NCBI GenBank assembly: GCA_036381275.1
Contig: DASVDC010000127.1
Location: 1-64,000, forward strand
Source: UBA7803 sp036381275
GTDB lineage: Bacteria; Pseudomonadota; Gammaproteobacteria; Pseudomonadales; Azotimanducaceae
DNA length: 64,000 bases
Reading direction: 5' to 3'
Shown here: positions 7,833 to 16,495 of the stretch, one piece after another
Layout: the number at the start of each line of letters is the position of its first letter
How positions within the stretch are numbered: the stretch's first letter is position 1
Notes under the pieces: generated by a model
What the model was told of the DNA's origin: nothing
The model's database searches: none
The model's input: the letters and a program-made list of their open reading frames with translations, nothing else
Program-made: the position numbers and the translations under genes

Positions 7833-10136
7833 GTGTCCAACCCGAAGGTCGTCTCGCTGCAGTCCGGCCGCAAACCGTCCTCCGCGCTCCCGCCGATCGT
7901 CGGCAGCGTGCGCCAGCAGGCGCGAAAGCAGCTCGCCGCGCTGGTGAAGGACCTGCTGAACGGCACGGACGATGCACTGTTCGAGATGGCGGACCGCTCG
8001 CAGAGCAACGCCGATCACAACCTCTACTTCGATTCGATGCGGCAGATCCGCCTGCACCGCGGGGAGGTCGAAAAGCGTTTCGGTGAGGAGCTGAGCGAGG
8101 GTTTCGACCGGGCGTTCTCGGAAGACGCGCTCCCCGATTCCATCGACCAGGTGGAGGCCGACGAGATCGGTCTGGTGGAGAACGACGATCTGGAAATCTC
8201 CGTCGCGATCAGCGGCATCGTCTCGAAGATCACCAGCCAGTTCTCGCTGCCGATCATGGAGCTCACCAAGCGCTTCGATCACCTGTCGCGCCACAGCAGC
8301 ATCAACGAGCGGCGAAATCCGCTCGGCCCGCAGATGGTCGGCGAGGCATTCGCGCGTGCGATCGAGTGCCTCGACCTCGACATCAAGATTCGCATCATCC
8401 TGCTGAAGCTGTTCGAGCGCCTGGTGATGCAGCGCATGGGGCCGGTGTACGACGCGGCCAACCGGATGCTGATCGAAGCCGGCGTTCTGCAGGACCTGCG
8501 CCGCACGCTCGGCCGCGGACGTAATCCAGCCGCGGCGGCGCGCCGACCGGGGCAGCCCCCCGGCGCCAACGCGGCCGGCCCCGGCGGGTTCGGTGTCGGC
8601 GGCGGTCCGGCTGCCGGTAACGCTGGCGGGGAATACGCCGGCGCGCCCGGAGCCGGTGGATACGGCGGCGGGCACGGCGGCCTGCTGGGTGCCGCCGATG
8701 CCGCCGGCAGCGGCTACGGCGGGGGTTTCAGTACGATCCAGTCACTGCTCGCCGGCCTCCGCCCGCCCGGTGACGAGGTTCCGGCCGGCGGCGCAATAAT
8801 CGGCACGCCGGTGCTGATCGACCTGCTGGACGAGGTTCAGGTGGAGACCGGCGGCGAGCGGCTCGACATCGAGCACCTGCCGCCCCGCGTCGACCTGCGC
8901 CATCTCGTGGTGACCCGCGCACCGGACGTGACCGGCCAGGCGATGAATCACCTCGGCCGCGCCGACGAGGACGTGGTCAACTTCATCGGCCTGCTGTTCG
9001 ACTACATCCTGAACGACCGCAACCTGGCGATCCCGATGAAGGCGCTGATCGGCCGGCTGCAGATTCCGATCGTGAAGCTGGCGATCCTGGACAAGAGCTT
9101 CTTCGACAGCTCCGCGCACCCGGCCCGCCAGCTCTTGAACGAGCTGTCGAGCGCCGGTATCGGCTGGAGCTCCGCCGCCGAGCTCAAGCGCGACGTGGTC
9201 TACGACAAGATCGAGTCCATCGTCATCCGGGTGCTGAACGGCTTCCGCGACAACCCGCAGATCTTTCAGGACCTGCTCGAAGAGCTGCGCGAGTTCCGCG
9301 CCCAGGACACCGTGCGGAACGCCCGCATGGAGCAGCGCGTCAAGGAGAAGGAATCCGGCCGGGCGCGTACCCTTGCGGCGAAGGAAGACGTGCAGAAGGT
9401 CATCAATCAGAAGGCCTGCGGGCTGCGCCTGCCGCGCGAGCTCGGCCGCTTCCTGTCCGACGTCTGGAGCCGCGTGATGGTGTACGTGACGCTCCGGGAA
9501 GGTCAGACCTCGGCCGCCTGGGAAGCGTTGATCAGCGTCCTCGACGACCTGTTGTGGGCGCTGCAGCCGCTCGACGACATGGATCAGATCGAGCGCCGCG
9601 ATGCCCTCGCCGATGCGCTGCTCGACCGGCTGCGCGCCGGGATGGCGCTGATCCAGTTGCCCGACTCCGACCAGGACCACTGGTGCACGGTGATCGGCGA
9701 GCAGATCGCCGAGGTCAGCCGCAACGACCGGATGTTCCTCGAGGACGACGACGTGCCGCGCTCCGTCGACGCGTTTCCGGAGATGGAGGAAATCGTGCTG
9801 GCGGCGCCGCACGAGGTCACCGACAGCTATCAGGGCGAAGCGCCGGCGCCCGCCTTCGTCGAGAAGATCAACCGCCTCACGGAGGGCACCTGGGTCGAGA
9901 TCCACCAGGAAGGCGAGTCGGTGCTACGCTGCAAGCTCGCCACCATCGTGCGGCCCGGCGATCGTTACGTGTTCGTCAACCGCCGCGGCATGAAAGTGGC
10001 GGAGAAGACCCGCATGGAGCTCGCGCGCGAGCTGCAGGACGACAAGCTCGTGGTGCTGAACGACTCGCAGGTGTTCGACCGGGCGCTGCAGGCCGTGATC
10101 GGCAACCTGCGGCAGATCCAGCGGCAGGGGGTCTGA
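7833..10136 (+). CDS. DUF1631 family protein
   Basis: Large cytoplasmic protein of 767 aa matching the DUF1631 family, whose function is not established. The N-terminal signature includes NGTDDALFEMADRSQSNADH followed by NLYFDSMRQIRLHRGEVEKR. Further conserved blocks are VNFIGLLFDYILND, KALIGRLQIPIVKLAILD and the C-terminal segment with LREGQTSAAWEALISVLDDLLW. Residues about 230-300 are a glycine/alanine-rich linker. The last 120 residues contain a small beta-rich region (TWVEIHQEGESVLRCKLATI, VFVNRRGMKVAEKTRMELA) of the kind seen in PilZ-like barrels, and the family is often found near c-di-GMP genes, as here. The start is GTG at 7833. Confidence 0.82.
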   Translation: MSNPKVVSLQSGRKPSSALPPIVGSVRQQARKQLAALVKDLLNGTDDALFEMADRSQSNADHNLYFDSMRQIRLHRGEVEKRFGEELSEGFDRAFSEDALPDSIDQVEADEIGLVENDDLEISVAISGIVSKITSQFSLPIMELTKRFDHLSRHSSINERRNPLGPQMVGEAFARAIECLDLDIKIRIILLKLFERLVMQRMGPVYDAANRMLIEAGVLQDLRRTLGRGRNPAAAARRPGQPPGANAAGPGGFGVGGGPAAGNAGGEYAGAPGAGGYGGGHGGLLGAADAAGSGYGGGFSTIQSLLAGLRPPGDEVPAGGAIIGTPVLIDLLDEVQVETGGERLDIEHLPPRVDLRHLVVTRAPDVTGQAMNHLGRADEDVVNFIGLLFDYILNDRNLAIPMKALIGRLQIPIVKLAILDKSFFDSSAHPARQLLNELSSAGIGWSSAAELKRDVVYDKIESIVIRVLNGFRDNPQIFQDLLEELREFRAQDTVRNARMEQRVKEKESGRARTLAAKEDVQKVINQKACGLRLPRELGRFLSDVWSRVMVYVTLREGQTSAAWEALISVLDDLLWALQPLDDMDQIERRDALADALLDRLRAGMALIQLPDSDQDHWCTVIGEQIAEVSRNDRMFLEDDDVPRSVDAFPEMEEIVLAAPHEVTDSYQGEAPAPAFVEKINRLTEGTWVEIHQEGESVLRCKLATIVRPGDRYVFVNRRGMKVAEKTRMELARELQDDKLVVLNDSQVFDRALQAVIGNLRQIQRQGV

Positions 10137-10147
10137 GGCTAAAGCTG

Positions 10148-10222
10148 CTGTGGGAGCGGCCTCCGGCCGCGAATCCGAGGTTGTGGATCAGCCGCGTTCG
10201 CGGCCGGAGGCCGCTCCCACAG
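10148..10222. repeat. REP-like pair overlapping the ribE 3' end
   Basis: A forward arm (10148-10173) and reverse arm (10197-10222) surround a 23-bp spacer. The pair starts 12 bp after the DUF1631 stop codon. The ribE stop codon at 10188-10190 lies in the spacer, so the right arm is translated as the RibE tail. Confidence 0.8.
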
Positions 10223-10838
10223 CGCCGTGCCCCCGCTCCGCCAGCACCCGCTCCACCGTCTCGACGATCGTCCGGGTCTGTGCGTCCACTTCGAGGTTCA
10301 CCCGGTCACCGGCGACCACGCGGCCGAGCGTGGTGCGGGCGATGGTTTCCGGAATCAGGCTGACGCCGATCTCGCTGCGCGCCGGGTCGACGTGCGAGAT
10401 CGTCAGGCTGGCGCCGTCGAGCGCGACGAAACCCTTGTAGGACAGGAACTTCATCAACGCCGCCGGCACCTGCAGGTAGACGTTGCGCTCGTTGGCGCCC
10501 TGCTCGACCCGCCCCACTACCGCGACGTCGGTCACGTGACCGGACACGATGTGTCCGCCGATCTCGTCGCCGACGCGGAACGAGCGCTCCACGTTGACCA
10601 GGCTGCCGACCCGGAGGTCGCCGAGGTTGGTGCGCTCGAGGGTTTCCCGAATCACGTCGAAGTCGGCGAGCCCGTCGGCCACCGCGGTGACGGTCAGGCA
10701 GGTTCCGTTCACCGCCACCGAGGCGCCGGGCTCGAGCCCGACGGCGTGCTCCCCGAGATCGATCGTGAGGCGCCTCAGACCCGGCTCGTCGCTGACCCTC
10801 CGAACCGGGCAAAGGCCCTGAACGATCCCGGTGAACAC
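10188..10838 (-). CDS. ribE: Riboflavin synthase alpha chain
   Basis: Dismutates two molecules of 6,7-dimethyl-8-ribityllumazine into riboflavin and the ribitylamino-uracil precursor. The GTG start at 10838 gives the canonical N-terminus (M/V)FTGIVQG. The duplicated lumazine-binding domains are visible as VAVNGTCLTVTAV with FDVIRETLERTNLG, then VSGHVTDVAVV with VALDGASLTISHVD and FGVSLIPETI-like GVSLIPETIARTTLG. Length is 216 aa, usual for the family. The C-terminal residues AVGAASGRERG are encoded by a REP arm, after the conserved end of the enzyme. It begins 13 bp after the TPR gene of the Ton operon and may be cotranscribed with it, an unusual neighbourhood. No strong ribosome-binding site is seen. 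Confidence 0.93.
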   Translation of the reverse strand: MFTGIVQGLCPVRRVSDEPGLRRLTIDLGEHAVGLEPGASVAVNGTCLTVTAVADGLADFDVIRETLERTNLGDLRVGSLVNVERSFRVGDEIGGHIVSGHVTDVAVVGRVEQGANERNVYLQVPAALMKFLSYKGFVALDGASLTISHVDPARSEIGVSLIPETIARTTLGRVVAGDRVNLEVDAQTRTIVETVERVLAERGHGAVGAASGRERG

Positions 10839-10851
10839 CGCCCGGCGCGCG

Positions 10852-12189
10852 TCAGAGCTGCGCGGCAGCCCGCTGGAGCTCCTGCTCGCGCTTCTCCTCG
10901 TTGTCGAGGTAGGTGATCCACTGCTGGCAGATCCGGCGGTTCGAATCGTCGTCCTCGCGCCGCGCGATCGTGCGGCACTCGACGAACGCCTCGCGCGCCT
11001 GGTTGCGCTCACCCATGTTGGACAGGCACATGCCCTTGACCAGAAAGACGGTCTGTTCCTGGCGCAAGCCACCCTTGTCGAGCGCGCCGTCGGCGGCCTT
11101 GACGCACGCTTCGTTGTTGTCACTGTCGAGATACAGGCTCGCGAGCCGCTCGTAGATGGTGCCTTCGTCGGACAGCTTCGCGGCCTCCTCGAGCACCGGG
11201 ATCGCCTTCTTCGTTTCCTGCGCGAGCTGCCAGGCCTGCCCGAGCTGCAGCAGCGTCTCGTCGGTCCGCTCGATGATCTTCTCCTGGATGCCGCGCTCGA
11301 GCACCCGGGCCGCGCGCCAGTACTGGCTCGCCTGCATCAACGTCCCGGCGTAGTTGGTCAGATCGCCCTGCTCCGTCAGATAGCCGCCGACGTCGGCGGC
11401 CTCGTACGTCCACAGCGACTCCTTCTCGTTGCCGAGCTGCGCATGGATGCCGGCGAGCTGCACCCAGTACTGACGCTTCGGGAAGCGCGTCACCAGCGTC
11501 TCGAGCGTCTCGAGCACTTTCGGCCACTTCTCCTGCTCGTAGTAGAGGAAGTTCAGCAGCGCGAGCCACTGCTCCTTGACCGGGATCTGGCGCTCCTTCG
11601 CGAGGGCGATACCGCGCTCGATCTGCTCGGTGGCGGCCGGGAAGTTCTCCATCTGGTAGTAGACCTGACCCATGAAGATGTGCGGATCGGGCCCGGGATT
11701 GTCCGCACGTTGCTGCCACTGGCGCATGTAGTCGAGCGCCTGCTGGTAGTTCTCGTTCACGAACGAGAGCTGCGCGAGCGTGTAGAGCGTCTGCACCTCG
11801 AGGCCTTCCGGAATGTTCTCGCCCTGCGCGAGGACCTCCTTGTACGCGTTGATCGCCTCCCCGTACTTCTCCTCGGAGAAGTACACGAAGCCCAGCATGT
11901 TGAACACCTGGCCGACTTCGTTGCCGTTCATCCGGTCACGGCGCTTCAGCATGTCGTTGAGCACTTGCTTGGCGCCGGCGAAATCCTTCGCCTCCACCAG
12001 TTCCTGGGCCTCCGACAGCTTCTTGTAGGTGGCCTCGCTCATCGCCGGAATACGCCGCGTTTCCGGCTTGGGCTTCTCGCCGTCTTCGGCGGCGAACGCG
12101 GCAGTGCCGCGCACGTCGAGCTCGTGCAGGAGCGGCGTACCGAGATAGACGGCCAGCGCGCAGGTGAGGCAAACGATTCGCTTGAACAT
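10852..12189 (-). CDS. Periplasmic TPR protein of the TtpC-type Ton system
   Basis: Secreted 445-aa tetratricopeptide protein, last gene of the DUF3450-TtpC-ExbB-ExbD-TonB-TPR operon. A signal peptide is visible at residues 1-34 (MFKRIVCLTCALAVYLG, cleavage near AFAAED). The rest is almost entirely helical repeats, such as VFNMLGFVYFSEEKYGEAIN, TLYTLAQLSFVNENYQQALD and IFMGQVYYQMENFPAATEQI. TPR proteins of this kind accompany TonB2-like systems in marine and other gammaproteobacteria and are thought to assist energy transduction to outer-membrane receptors. It starts 29 bp after the tonB stop codon. The exact role is not known. Confidence 0.85.
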   Translation of the reverse strand: MFKRIVCLTCALAVYLGTPLLHELDVRGTAAFAAEDGEKPKPETRRIPAMSEATYKKLSEAQELVEAKDFAGAKQVLNDMLKRRDRMNGNEVGQVFNMLGFVYFSEEKYGEAINAYKEVLAQGENIPEGLEVQTLYTLAQLSFVNENYQQALDYMRQWQQRADNPGPDPHIFMGQVYYQMENFPAATEQIERGIALAKERQIPVKEQWLALLNFLYYEQEKWPKVLETLETLVTRFPKRQYWVQLAGIHAQLGNEKESLWTYEAADVGGYLTEQGDLTNYAGTLMQASQYWRAARVLERGIQEKIIERTDETLLQLGQAWQLAQETKKAIPVLEEAAKLSDEGTIYERLASLYLDSDNNEACVKAADGALDKGGLRQEQTVFLVKGMCLSNMGERNQAREAFVECRTIARREDDDSNRRICQQWITYLDNEEKREQELQRAAAQL

Positions 12190-12218
12190 CTTCTTGAGTC
12201 CTTCGCCGAGCCGGCGGC

Positions 12219-12821
12219 CTACTCCTCCAGCTCGAAGGTGATCAGGTTACGTACGCCGGCCACGTCGATCGGCTCACCGTTGACGACCTTCGGCTTGTAC
12301 TTGAACTTGAGCGCCGCCTGGATGGCAGCACGGTCGAAGATACCCGGCGGCTCCGATTCGATCACCACCGGATCGACCACCGCACCGGTCTTCGTGACGG
12401 TGAACTCGAGCAGCACGTGACCCTCGATGCCGCGCGTCTGCGCTCGCCGGGGGTACACCGGGGCCACCTTCACGATCGGCAGATAGTCGCCGTCGCTGCT
12501 GAAACCGCCCACGCCGCCGACGTTCAGGTCCACGTTGGTCTTGACGGCGCCGATGTCGACACCGACGGAGACGTCGCTGGTCTCGAACGTCGTCTGCGGC
12601 ATGTCCGGCGGCGGCTCCTCCGGGGGCGGCGGCGGCTTCGGCTTACGCGTCTTCGTCTCGATCTGGTTCTGCTCGGGGATCCGCACGAAATCGACGATGC
12701 GGCCCTGCACCTTGTCCTCGATGGCCGCCTGGTCGCTGTGGATCAGGATCTCCATCACCAGGAACAGTACGAATGTGGTCGCCACACCCAGGACTATTCC
12801 GAATATCACTCGCGCCAGCAT
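12219..12821 (-). CDS. TonB family energy-transducing protein
   Basis: Inner-membrane-anchored periplasmic protein of 200 aa that couples the ExbB/ExbD proton channel to TonB-dependent outer-membrane transporters. The N-terminal anchor VIFGIVLGVATTFVLFLVME is near residues 5-24. A short proline-rich spacer KPKPPPPPEEPPPDMP lies at about 60-75. The C-terminal TonB domain contains PVYPRRAQTRGIEGHVLLEF and FDRAAIQAALKFKYKP. The short spacer and the operon place it with TonB2-type proteins rather than classical long TonB. It lies 12 bp downstream of exbD. Confidence 0.92.
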   Translation of the reverse strand: MLARVIFGIVLGVATTFVLFLVMEILIHSDQAAIEDKVQGRIVDFVRIPEQNQIETKTRKPKPPPPPEEPPPDMPQTTFETSDVSVGVDIGAVKTNVDLNVGGVGGFSSDGDYLPIVKVAPVYPRRAQTRGIEGHVLLEFTVTKTGAVVDPVVIESEPPGIFDRAAIQAALKFKYKPKVVNGEPIDVAGVRNLITFELEE

Positions 12822-12833
12822 GGCAGGACCCCT

Positions 12834-13244
12834 CTATTCCACGGTCGAAACCGCCACCTGCTCGATCCCGGCGGCACGCGCCGCCTCGAGCACGGCCTTC
12901 ACCTTCGAATACTTGGCTGCTTTATCCGCTTGGACAACCAGGCCGCCGGCCGGGTTCTCGGCGTGGATGCGCTCGATCGCAGCGCGCACCCCGCCCTCTT
13001 CGACCTGTTTCCTGTCGATCCAGATCTCGCCGTTCGGGCCGATTGCGACGAGCACGCTGACCGTCGGCTTCTCGACCCCGGTTTCGGCTGTCGGACGGAA
13101 CACGTCGATGCCCGGGTCCTTGATGAAGGTCGCGGTCACGATGAAGAAGATCAGCATGATGAACACCACGTCCAGCATGGGCGTGAGGTTGATGTCCGAG
13201 CTGTCATCGCCGCGAGGAACCCGCGCGTTACTGCTGCCTCTCAT
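12834..13244 (-). CDS. ExbD/TolR family biopolymer transport protein
   Basis: Proton-channel subunit of 136 aa. A short cytoplasmic N-terminus leads to DINLTPMLDVVFIMLIFFIV, whose Asp in the single membrane helix is the essential proton-carrying residue. A periplasmic domain follows with VLVAIGPNGEIWIDRKQV and GLVVQADKAAKYSKVK. It lies between exbB (33-bp gap) and tonB (12-bp gap) and works with them in one inner-membrane complex. Confidence 0.92.
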   Translation of the reverse strand: MRGSSNARVPRGDDSSDINLTPMLDVVFIMLIFFIVTATFIKDPGIDVFRPTAETGVEKPTVSVLVAIGPNGEIWIDRKQVEEGGVRAAIERIHAENPAGGLVVQADKAAKYSKVKAVLEAARAAGIEQVAVSTVE

Positions 13245-13277
13245 CTCGTCCTCCGGGCGGCGCCGGTTGGCGCCCCG

Positions 13278-13793
13278 TCAATGATCCATGGTCAGGTGAT
13301 CCTGAAACAATTCGATCTCGTAGTCGACTCTGCGTTTCAGGAGCGTGGCGCCGAGCGTCCCCGACAACGCGGCCACCATCCCCGCCATCGTCGGGATCGT
13401 GGCCATGGACACCCCCGCCGCCATCGACCGGGCGTTGCCGCCCTGGGAGGCCATCGCGTCGAACACCGCCACCATGCCGGTCACCGTACCCAACAGGCCG
13501 AGCAACGGACACAGCGCCACGCAAGTCTGGATCAGCGGCAGCGTACCGACGATGCGGTCGTTCGCTTCCGAGATGATCGCTTCGCGGATCTGGTGGGCGC
13601 TCCACGAGCGCCGCTCCGGCCGGCCCTCCCATCGCTCCGCCGCCTCCCGAACCATCTTCTTGTGGTCGGTCTGGAAGTACAGCAGGCGCTCGAACAGCAT
13701 CGCCCACATCAGGAAGGTGACGGCAGCGATCGCCCAGAGGACGTTGCCGCCGGCCTCCATGAACATGATGAACCTGAGATAGATGTCATCCAT
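13278..13793 (-). CDS. ExbB/MotA/TolQ family proton channel protein
   Basis: Second, short ExbB-like protein of the operon, 171 aa. The start at 13793 (MDDIYLRFIMFMEAGG) lies 25 bp after the upstream TtpC stop codon, with an AGAGG-like ribosome-binding site. Membrane segments are near 14-34 (GGNVLWAIAAVTFLMWAMLF), in LIQTCVALCPLLGLLGTVTG and in MATIPTMAGMVAALSGTLGA. The GLLGTVTGMV motif is the hallmark of the TolQ/ExbB family. Together with ExbD it forms the proton-motive-force motor that energises TonB. Confidence 0.9.
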   Translation of the reverse strand: MDDIYLRFIMFMEAGGNVLWAIAAVTFLMWAMLFERLLYFQTDHKKMVREAAERWEGRPERRSWSAHQIREAIISEANDRIVGTLPLIQTCVALCPLLGLLGTVTGMVAVFDAMASQGGNARSMAAGVSMATIPTMAGMVAALSGTLGATLLKRRVDYEIELFQDHLTMDH

Positions 13794-13818
13794 GGTTTCA
13801 GTGCCGCCTCTGCCGGGA

Positions 13819-15330
13819 TCAACCCAGCGCCTGACCGGAACGCTCGGCGTGTTCGGCAATCAGACCTGCGCTCTGCTCCTCGAGCACGTGGATCACGCCG
13901 CGGCTGCGCTGCGCGACGATCGCATGCAGCAGCGTCATCGGGATCGCCACCACCAGCCCTTCGACCGTGGTCATCAGCGCCTGCGCGATACCGCTCGCCA
14001 TGGTCTGCGGGTCGCCCGCGCCGAACAGCGTGATCGCCTGGAAGGTCACGATCATCCCGGTCACCGTACCGAGCAGACCGAGCAGCGGCGCGACCACCGA
14101 GATCACCTGGATCAGGTTGATGTTGCTGGTCACCTTCGGAGTCTCCGCGAGAATCGCCTCGCCGAGCTTCAGTTCCAGCGTCTCGACGTCCGTGTCGCGG
14201 TTTTCGTGGTAGGTGTTCAGTACGCGGCCGAGCGGGTTGTCGAGGTCCGGCGTCGAGGATTGCTTCTGCGCCTGCACTTTGCGGTACATGACGCTGAGCT
14301 GGATCAACTTCCAGACGCCCAGGATGATGCCGAAGATGCCGAGCAGGATGATCACCGAGCCGACGTACGAGCCTTCGCCGTCACAGAACGGCAGATAGCA
14401 CTCGCCGGCGCGGATTCCGCCGAACGGCGTGCCCACACGCTCGCCGAGGGTCGCGCCCTGAATCAGCAGATCGAGCAGTGAGCCGCGCGTCGGATCGATC
14501 GCAAAGCCGACGATCTCGTCCGGCGCCGCTTCGGCGAGGTCTTCCGCCGTGGAGGTGTAACGCCCGGCCGGCTGACGGCCGAGCTCGTTCAGCGTGCCGC
14601 CTTCGTATTTGATGTAGCGGTCGCCGGCGATGAGGTTGAACGACCCGACCCGAACGACGTCGGTGTCGAGCCGCTCGCCGTTGTTCAGAACGACCGTGCC
14701 AGGGAACTTCACGACCTTGCCGGACTCGGTCATCTCGCGCTGCAATTCGAACCAGAGCCGCTCCATCTCCTCGATGGTCGCCAGGCTGCTCGCGGTACCC
14801 ATCCGCGCGGCGAACTCGCCGAGCCAGTCGCCACGACCCGGGTACTGCGCCGAAACCACGGAGCCGCTGAACAACCCCCGCGTATCACCGGCAACCTGCT
14901 GAAGCACCCCGAACAGCTCACGCAGCGAGCCGAGACGGTTGTCCAGCTGCTCCTGCAGGTTGCCGATGCGGATTTCGTTCTCCTCGAACGTCGTCTCGAG
15001 CCGCTCCGAACGCTGCTCTTCCCGAGTACGTTCCTGGCGTGCCTGCTGGAGAAGCTGCTGCTGCTGATTGCGCTCCCGCTGGAAGCGCGCGAGGCGTTCC
15101 TGCAGCGCGCGGGACTCCACCACCTGGCGCTCCTGAACGTTGCGCAGCAGCTCGTCCAGGCTCGCCGCCTCGTTGACCCGGAGGTCGGCACCGAGCTGAT
15201 CGCCAGGCTGCTCGGCCGGCGGCTGGGCCGGTGCGTCCTGGGCAAAGGCCGGTGCGGCGGCAACCAGGCCGGCGAGAAACAAGCCGCCGAACAGGCCCGA
15301 CATCGTTGACTTCATCGTGCGCTCGCTCAT
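13819..15330 (-). CDS. TtpC-type MotA/TolQ/ExbB proton channel with periplasmic extension
   Basis: Fusion of a secreted coiled-coil region with an ExbB-like channel, 503 aa, as in TtpC of TonB2 systems. A signal peptide (SGLFGGLFLAGLVAAAPAFA) covers about residues 10-30. Residues about 60-130 are a long Gln/Arg/Glu-rich coiled coil. A mixed domain follows, then membrane segments SVIILLGIFGIILGVWKLI near 325 and VISVVAPLLGLLGTVTGMIV plus LMTTVEGLVVAIPMTLLHAI toward the C-terminus. The ATGA overlap with the DUF3450 stop codon shows translational coupling. TtpC is needed for TonB2-dependent siderophore uptake in vibrios. The transported substrate here is unknown. Confidence 0.9.
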   Translation of the reverse strand: MSERTMKSTMSGLFGGLFLAGLVAAAPAFAQDAPAQPPAEQPGDQLGADLRVNEAASLDELLRNVQERQVVESRALQERLARFQRERNQQQQLLQQARQERTREEQRSERLETTFEENEIRIGNLQEQLDNRLGSLRELFGVLQQVAGDTRGLFSGSVVSAQYPGRGDWLGEFAARMGTASSLATIEEMERLWFELQREMTESGKVVKFPGTVVLNNGERLDTDVVRVGSFNLIAGDRYIKYEGGTLNELGRQPAGRYTSTAEDLAEAAPDEIVGFAIDPTRGSLLDLLIQGATLGERVGTPFGGIRAGECYLPFCDGEGSYVGSVIILLGIFGIILGVWKLIQLSVMYRKVQAQKQSSTPDLDNPLGRVLNTYHENRDTDVETLELKLGEAILAETPKVTSNINLIQVISVVAPLLGLLGTVTGMIVTFQAITLFGAGDPQTMASGIAQALMTTVEGLVVAIPMTLLHAIVAQRSRGVIHVLEEQSAGLIAEHAERSGQALG

Positions 15331-16163
15331 TCTCCGGCCTCCGAACCTTGTCCTGTCTGGGTGATCGCCCGATTCTGCTGCGGCCCCGGGACTGGCTCGG
15401 GACCCCGTACCGGCAACGTCAGCAGATCGACCGACAGTTGCTGATTGGCCATACGGATGCCGTTACGAACCTGCGAGTGGAAGGAATCGTCGAGCTCCTC
15501 CCATTGCTTGCTGATGGGGTTGTAGAACCCGGTCAACTCACCGTCGGGGCTCTGATAGACGAGGATCACCCGGCCGACCTTCAGCACGTCGACCCGCCGC
15601 GGCTGGCCGTCGATGGGGATGGTGTCGCTGTAGGTTTCCATCGTGCGGCCGTACTCGTTCTCGATCTGGTAGGCCTGCAGGATCTGGCTGAACTTTTCCG
15701 ACACGGCCACGTCGGCGCGGTCCATCATGTCACGCAGCGTCTCGACCCGCCGGCGCCGCTCTTCGAGCAGGAACGGCAGATCGAGCTCGACGAACTGCTC
15801 GAGCCCGTCGATCATGCGCAACATCAGCGGCGTGATCTGGCGCTCGATCACGGTCACCTCGTCGATCGACCGCGAGATCTGCTGCATCTCGCGCTCCTGA
15901 CTCTGGATCTGGCGCTCGAGTTGCCCGTTGTAAACCCGCAGACCCTCGATCTCCTTCAGCACCGTTTTGTAATCCGTGAGAAGCTGACGCGTCTCCTCGG
16001 TCAACGCGTCCACCCTCGCCTGATTCTGCCTGGCCTGCTGGTTGATCCGTTCGGCGACTTGATAGATGTCATTGAGCGTCGCCGCGACGGCGCCCCCGGC
16101 CGCCAGGCTTCCCAACGTCAACAGCACCGCTGCTGAAAGCCCTTTGATGAAATGTCTGTTCAT
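15327..16163 (-). CDS. DUF3450 family periplasmic protein
   Basis: First gene of the TtpC-type Ton operon. The 278-aa product has a signal peptide (FIKGLSAAVLLTLGSLAAGG, cleavage near AVAA) and a long coiled coil at about residues 30-110 (INQQARQNQARVDALTEETR, then YNGQLERQIQSQEREMQQIS). A conserved globular part follows, including DLPFLLEERRRRVETLRDMM and SEKFSQILQAYQIENEYGRT. The family always accompanies this operon and is assumed to help the motor in the periplasm. The start at 16163 was chosen because the signal peptide begins there and GTAGGA lies upstream; a longer version adds an unrelated leader. Confidence 0.87.
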   Translation of the reverse strand: MNRHFIKGLSAAVLLTLGSLAAGGAVAATLNDIYQVAERINQQARQNQARVDALTEETRQLLTDYKTVLKEIEGLRVYNGQLERQIQSQEREMQQISRSIDEVTVIERQITPLMLRMIDGLEQFVELDLPFLLEERRRRVETLRDMMDRADVAVSEKFSQILQAYQIENEYGRTMETYSDTIPIDGQPRRVDVLKVGRVILVYQSPDGELTGFYNPISKQWEELDDSFHSQVRNGIRMANQQLSVDLLTLPVRGPEPVPGPQQNRAITQTGQGSEAGE

Positions 16164-16495
16164 ACGACGTCCTACGGGTTTATTTAACGTGCCTTCACCG
16201 GAATCGCGCCCACCTGTTCGCGCCTCGAAACCTGCTTGCGGATTCACTTCGGTGAAGGGCTGGTGAGGCCAGGCTCGTTCTTAAGTGTCGGTGTTCTAAT
16301 TGGCGGCTGCCTCCCCCGAGCGATCGCCCAGTGATACAGCCAACACAGCGGGGGGCGTGTTTGCACAACACACCCTTGGTGCCCCGCCCCTTTCCGTGGG
16401 TTCGAAGGATCAACAAACACCTGTTCGAAGTCAAGCTTGGCAACCGGGCGGGCCGGCAGAGGCCGATGGTCGCCTCGCACCGCGGAATTTGCGCC
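16164..16495. other. 332-bp intergenic region upstream of the Ton operon
   Basis: No gene is supported. This stretch must hold the Ton-operon promoter on the minus strand. I see no clear Fur box and no canonical -35/-10 pair. A small inverted repeat, GTGTTTGCACAACAC, lies near 16358-16372. The dienelactone hydrolase gene also ends at the far edge of this region. Confidence 0.4.

Noticed and set aside
12417..14033. Long plus-strand open frame opposite exbB, exbD and tonB
   Set aside because: It is antisense to three clearly conserved genes and its translation is low-complexity His/Arg-rich sequence, as expected from high-GC shadow frames.
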